Shown here in pieces: positions 61,429-64,000 of a stretch of DNA of 64,000 nucleotides. The number at the start of each line of letters is the position of its first letter. Position 1 is the stretch's first letter. The DNA comes from Paenarthrobacter sp. DKR-5 (GTDB taxonomy: Bacteria > Actinomycetota > Actinomycetes > Actinomycetales > Micrococcaceae), in NCBI RefSeq assembly GCF_018531425.1, contig NZ_JAHBOI010000005.1, positions 310,001-374,000 on the forward strand, read 5' to 3'. A program made the translations under genes and the position numbers. The notes under the pieces were generated by a model. It worked only from the letters and a program-made list of their open reading frames with translations. It ran no database searches and had not been told where the DNA came from.

Positions 61429-62460
61429 CTAGCGGCCGCCCTCGATCTTGCGGCTGCGCTGCTCGATCGCCGGGGTTCCGTACGGGTACTCTGCCAGCTG
61501 CGGTGCGCTGACGGCGTCGAGCTTCTCGGTTTGCTCGGGGGTCAGGTGCAGGTCGGCGGCCTTGAGGTTGTCCGCGAGCTGCTCCTGGTTCCGTGCTCCG
61601 AGGATCACCGAGGTGACCGCCGGCCGGTGCGCCAGCCAGCTCAGGGCGATCTGGGACGAGGAGACGCCGTGCTCGGCGGCAACCTCTCCGACGGCGTCGA
61701 TGATCTCCCAGGTGGTGCTCTTCTCGTTGCGGCCCTCGTAGGCTTCCATTCCGCGATTGGGGTTCTCGCCCAACCGGGTGGCGCCGGTGGGAACGGAGTC
61801 CCGCTCGTACTTGCCGGTGAGCCAGCCGCCGCCCAGCGGTGACCAGGGCAGCAGGCCGATGCCGGCGTCGAGCGCCGCGGGCACGACCTCGGATTCAATG
61901 CCGCGCACCAGCAGCGAGTACTGCGGCTGCAGCGTCACCGGCGGGTTCCAGTGGTGCGCCTTGGCCTCGTAGACGGCCTTGGTCAGCTGCCAGCCGAGGA
62001 AGTTGGAGAAGCCGTAGTAACCGATCTTGCCGGAGGCGACGGCGTCGTTGAGGAAGTGCAGCGTTTCCTCCAGCGGCGTGTACGGGTCCCAGGCGTGCAT
62101 CTGGTACAGGTCAATGTGGTCCACGCCGAGGCGGCGCAGCGAGTCGTCGAGCGCCTTGCGCAGGTGGCGCCGGGAGGTGCCGAGGTCGTTCGGCCCCTTG
62201 CCCATCGGGAAGCGGCCCTTGGTGGCGATGACGAGCTGGTCGTGCTTGTCCGGGTTGGCGGCGAGCCAGCGGCCGATGATCTCCTCGGAGGTGCCGGAGG
62301 AGTAGACGTCGGCGGTGTCAATGAAGTTGCCGCCGGCGGCCACGTAGTCGTCGAGCAGCGCGTGGGAGGTGGCCTCGTCCGACTCGGCGCCGAACGTCAT
62401 CGTGCCGAGGGCGTAGGAGGAGACGACGGCGCCGCTGTTGCCAAGCTTGCGGTATTCCAT
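61429..62460 (-). CDS. Aldo/keto reductase
   Basis: 343 residues from ATG 62460, with GGAAGG upstream; the longer frame passes through the intergenic hairpin repeat. TIM-barrel reductase with catalytic Asp and Tyr in DTADVYSSGTSEEI, Lys in VIATKGRF and His in YQMHAWDPYTPLEE; NADPH site near SVILGARNQEQL. Resembles the YajO/Tas-like subgroup. Substrate not predictable. Single gene. Confidence 0.93.
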   Translation of the reverse strand: MEYRKLGNSGAVVSSYALGTMTFGAESDEATSHALLDDYVAAGGNFIDTADVYSSGTSEEIIGRWLAANPDKHDQLVIATKGRFPMGKGPNDLGTSRRHLRKALDDSLRRLGVDHIDLYQMHAWDPYTPLEETLHFLNDAVASGKIGYYGFSNFLGWQLTKAVYEAKAHHWNPPVTLQPQYSLLVRGIESEVVPAALDAGIGLLPWSPLGGGWLTGKYERDSVPTGATRLGENPNRGMEAYEGRNEKSTTWEIIDAVGEVAAEHGVSSSQIALSWLAHRPAVTSVILGARNQEQLADNLKAADLHLTPEQTEKLDAVSAPQLAEYPYGTPAIEQRSRKIEGGR

Positions 62461-62580
62461 AGGGTGGTCCTTCCGGTCTTCCTTGAACAGTTGGTCAGTG
62501 ACCCAGCCTATGCGGACATCAGACATCCAGGGCGGCCCAGCGTGGCCCTGCCAGACCCACCCGGATCCGCCCCGGTTTAA

Positions 62581-62647
62581 GCGCGCGAACGGCCAGTTGT
62601 GGCGGCTTCCGCGCGCCGGAGCCCGCCACAACTGGCCGTTCGCGCGC
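62581..62647. repeat. Intergenic hairpin repeat, copy B
   Basis: Perfect 25-bp inverted repeat with core GAACGGCCAGTTGTGGCGG (left 62581-62605, right 62623-62647), 17-base loop. Located between the aldo/keto reductase start and the terminator of tRNA-Ser. Same core as copy A at 34477. Confidence 0.75.
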
Positions 62648-62682
62648 AGGACCGGGCGCGGGAAGGCTGCCGCGGACACCAA

Positions 62683-62710
62683 AAAACCCCCGGAAAAATC
62701 CGGGGGTTTT
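62683..62710 (-). terminator. Terminator of tRNA-Ser(GCT)
   Basis: AAAACCCCCGGA pairs perfectly with TCCGGGGGTTTT around AAAA, directly behind the tRNA on the minus strand and ending in a T-run. Confidence 0.88.
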
Positions 62711-62712
62711 CG

Positions 62713-62804
62713 TGGCGGAGACGGGGGGATTTGAACCCCCGGTCGAGTTTAACCCCGACCCTTCATTAGCAGTGAAGTCCATTCGGCCGCTCTGGCACGT
62801 CTCC
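62713..62804 (-). tRNA. tRNA-Ser, anticodon GCT
   Basis: 92 nt on the minus strand: acceptor GGAGACG/CGTCTCC, anticodon arm CTTCA-CTGCTAA-TGAAG with anticodon GCT, long variable arm, T-loop GGTTCAAATCC and encoded CCA. Reads AGC and AGU. Confidence 0.95.
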
Positions 62805-62861
62805 AGTGCTATTACTAGCCCCCCAAGATTAGCCGGAAGCGGCCGCCGATAGCAAAAACGG

Positions 62862-64000
62862 TCACGCGAGCTGCTGCCAGAGGAACTCGTGGCTGTAGCA
62901 GTGCAGCCGGGCAGCCTGCTTGTTGTCCGCCGCGCCCGTGTGGCCGCCCTCCAACGACTCGTAGAACCAGGCGTTCGCGTGGCCGAGGCGCTGCAGCCGG
63001 GCGGCCATCTTCCGGGCCTGCACCGGACCAACCCGGTCGTCGCTCGTTGCCGTCCAAATGAACGACGGCGGGTACTCGGCACCGGCGCGGACGTTGTGGT
63101 ACGGCGAGAAGGTCCGGATGAACTCCCACTGCGCCGGATCGTCCGGGTCCCCGTACTCGGCGATCCAGGAGTGGCCTGCGGAAAGACGGGTGTAGCGGCG
63201 CATATCCAGCAACGGCACGCCGCAGGAGACGGCACCGAAGAGCTCCGGGTACAGGGTGAGCATGTTCCCGACCAGCAGGCCGCCGTTGCTCCGCCCCTCG
63301 CAACCCAGATGCCCGCGCGAGGTGACCCCGCGCCGGGTCAGGTCCTGCGCGACGGCGGCGAAGTCCTCATAGGCGCGGTGGCGGTTTTCCCGCAGCGCCG
63401 CCCGGTGCCAGGACGGACCGTATTCGCCTCCGCCGCGGATGTTGGCCACCACGTAGACGCCCCCGCGGCCGTCGGGCGTCCGCCGTTCCAGCCAGCTCCG
63501 GCCGACCGCTCCGCTGTAGGCCGGGGTCCGGGAGATCTCGAAGCCGCCGTACCCGGACAGCAGGGTCGGGTTGCCGCCGTCGAGCACCAGGTCCGCGGAG
63601 GCAACCTGGAAGTACGGCACCCGGGTCCCGTCCCGGGAAACCGCAAAGTGCTGCTCCACGCGGTAGCCACCGTCATTGAAGTACGACGGCGACCGTTTCA
63701 CCGGTTCCGCAGCGGCGCCCCCGGCTGCTGCGGCGGTGCCGCGGAGCAGCGACGTCGGTGTCGTGAAGCCCGTCGCCACCAGCCAGTAGTCATTGCCGCA
63801 GCTCTCGTCCTCGTCGTCGACGGCGGACACACTGACCGATTCCAGCGCCGGCATCCCGGTCACGACGGACCTGGCCCAAGACCCCTCGCGCGGGGTGAGC
63901 ACCTCAATGCGGGAGCTGACGTCCTGGAGCAGGTTCAGCAGCAGGTGGTCCTTCGTCCAGCTCCACGCCTCCAGGGCGGTGTGCTCATCGGGGGTGAAGA
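62862..64000 (-). CDS. S9 prolyl oligopeptidase family peptidase, 5' end outside the window
   Basis: Partial: at least 379 residues; the frame is open to the right edge (an internal GTG at 63902 is not the true start). The C-terminal peptidase domain has the catalytic Ser in CEGRSNGGLLVGNM (usual GGSNGG, here with Arg), Asp in TATSDDRVGP and His in GGHTGAADN. The preceding part is the end of the beta-propeller. Cleaves short peptides after proline or, in related OpdB-like enzymes, after basic residues; probably cytoplasmic. Confidence 0.92.
   Translation of the reverse strand, partial: FTPDEHTALEAWSWTKDHLLLNLLQDVSSRIEVLTPREGSWARSVVTGMPALESVSVSAVDDEDESCGNDYWLVATGFTTPTSLLRGTAAAAGGAAAEPVKRSPSYFNDGGYRVEQHFAVSRDGTRVPYFQVASADLVLDGGNPTLLSGYGGFEISRTPAYSGAVGRSWLERRTPDGRGGVYVVANIRGGGEYGPSWHRAALRENRHRAYEDFAAVAQDLTRRGVTSRGHLGCEGRSNGGLLVGNMLTLYPELFGAVSCGVPLLDMRRYTRLSAGHSWIAEYGDPDDPAQWEFIRTFSPYHNVRAGAEYPPSFIWTATSDDRVGPVQARKMAARLQRLGHANAWFYESLEGGHTGAADNKQAARLHCYSHEFLWQQLA

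Overview
This window is high-GC, gene-dense chromosomal DNA from an actinobacterium, most probably a soil member of the Micrococcaceae (Arthrobacter or Pseudarthrobacter type). Reasons: strong GC bias at third positions with long antisense shadow ORFs, many GTG starts, a c-di-AMP riboswitch in front of a secreted cell-wall enzyme, an FBP-type zinc-finger protein, GTP-dependent PEP carboxykinase, ABC sugar importers without their own ATPase, and a homoprotocatechuate 2,3-dioxygenase whose active-site residue numbers coincide with those of the Brevibacterium/Arthrobacter enzymes. No phage, insertion sequence, CRISPR array or rRNA was found. Both ends cut genes: an Lrp/AsnC-type regulator on the left and an S9 prolyl oligopeptidase on the right.

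Layout. 1-4.5 kb: regulator fragment, a small Cys-rich protein, and a four-gene cassette (DUF6507-like helical protein, large helical protein with a glycine-zipper tail, small membrane protein, LpqN-like protein) resembling type VII (ESX) secretion cargo. 4.6-13.6 kb: xylan locus (GH10 xylanase, CE7 acetylxylan esterase, GH3 glycosidase, ABC permeases and binding protein, divergent LacI regulator with an operator-like palindrome). 13.6-15.6 kb: TusA-like protein with a YeeE/YedE sulfur transporter. 16-19.5 kb: FBP zinc-finger protein, a seven-repeat propeller-like gene broken by one missing base, a decayed rhodanese, and DedA. 19.6-27 kb: second sugar locus (NagB, ABC permeases, binding protein, PfkB kinase, divergent DeoR regulator and GH4 glycosidase). 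27.2-34.5 kb: YedK/HMCES DNA-repair protein, tRNA-Ser(CGA), FMN-binding stress protein, a dehydrogenase/PTPS/glycosyltransferase operon, tadA, upp, a uridine-kinase-like protein without a P-loop lysine, and an HNH nuclease lipoprotein. 34.6-43 kb: riboswitch-controlled transglycosylase, a two-component system, a DUF5666 protein, cupin, flavodoxin, an orphan winged-helix regulator and SixA phosphatase. 42.8-46.2 kb: TetR / YhgE-Pip / degenerate ABC ATPase operon with a clear TetR-type operator. 46.2-52.6 kb: homoprotocatechuate meta-cleavage operon (FAH-RraA fusion, GntR regulator, HpaE, HpaD, HpaH, HpaI). 52.6-64 kb: PHP protein, flavoprotein disulfide reductase, tRNA-Arg(ACG), pckG, phosphomannomutase, RecQ helicase with a C-terminal phosphoribosyltransferase-like part, aldo/keto reductase, tRNA-Ser(GCT) and the S9 peptidase.

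The metabolic genes fit a saprophyte living on plant polymers: xylan is debranched and cut outside the cell, oligosaccharides are imported by ABC systems that probably share one ATPase encoded elsewhere, lignin- or tyrosine-derived homoprotocatechuate goes to pyruvate and succinate semialdehyde, and PEP carboxykinase (with a CRP-like site upstream) supports gluconeogenesis. Most worth following up are the seven-repeat gene and its single-base lesion, a dispersed intergenic hairpin family seen three times, the degenerate ATPase in the YhgE operon, the FAH-RraA and RecQ-phosphoribosyltransferase fusions, the ESX-like cassette, and the PTS-free GH4/kinase locus.
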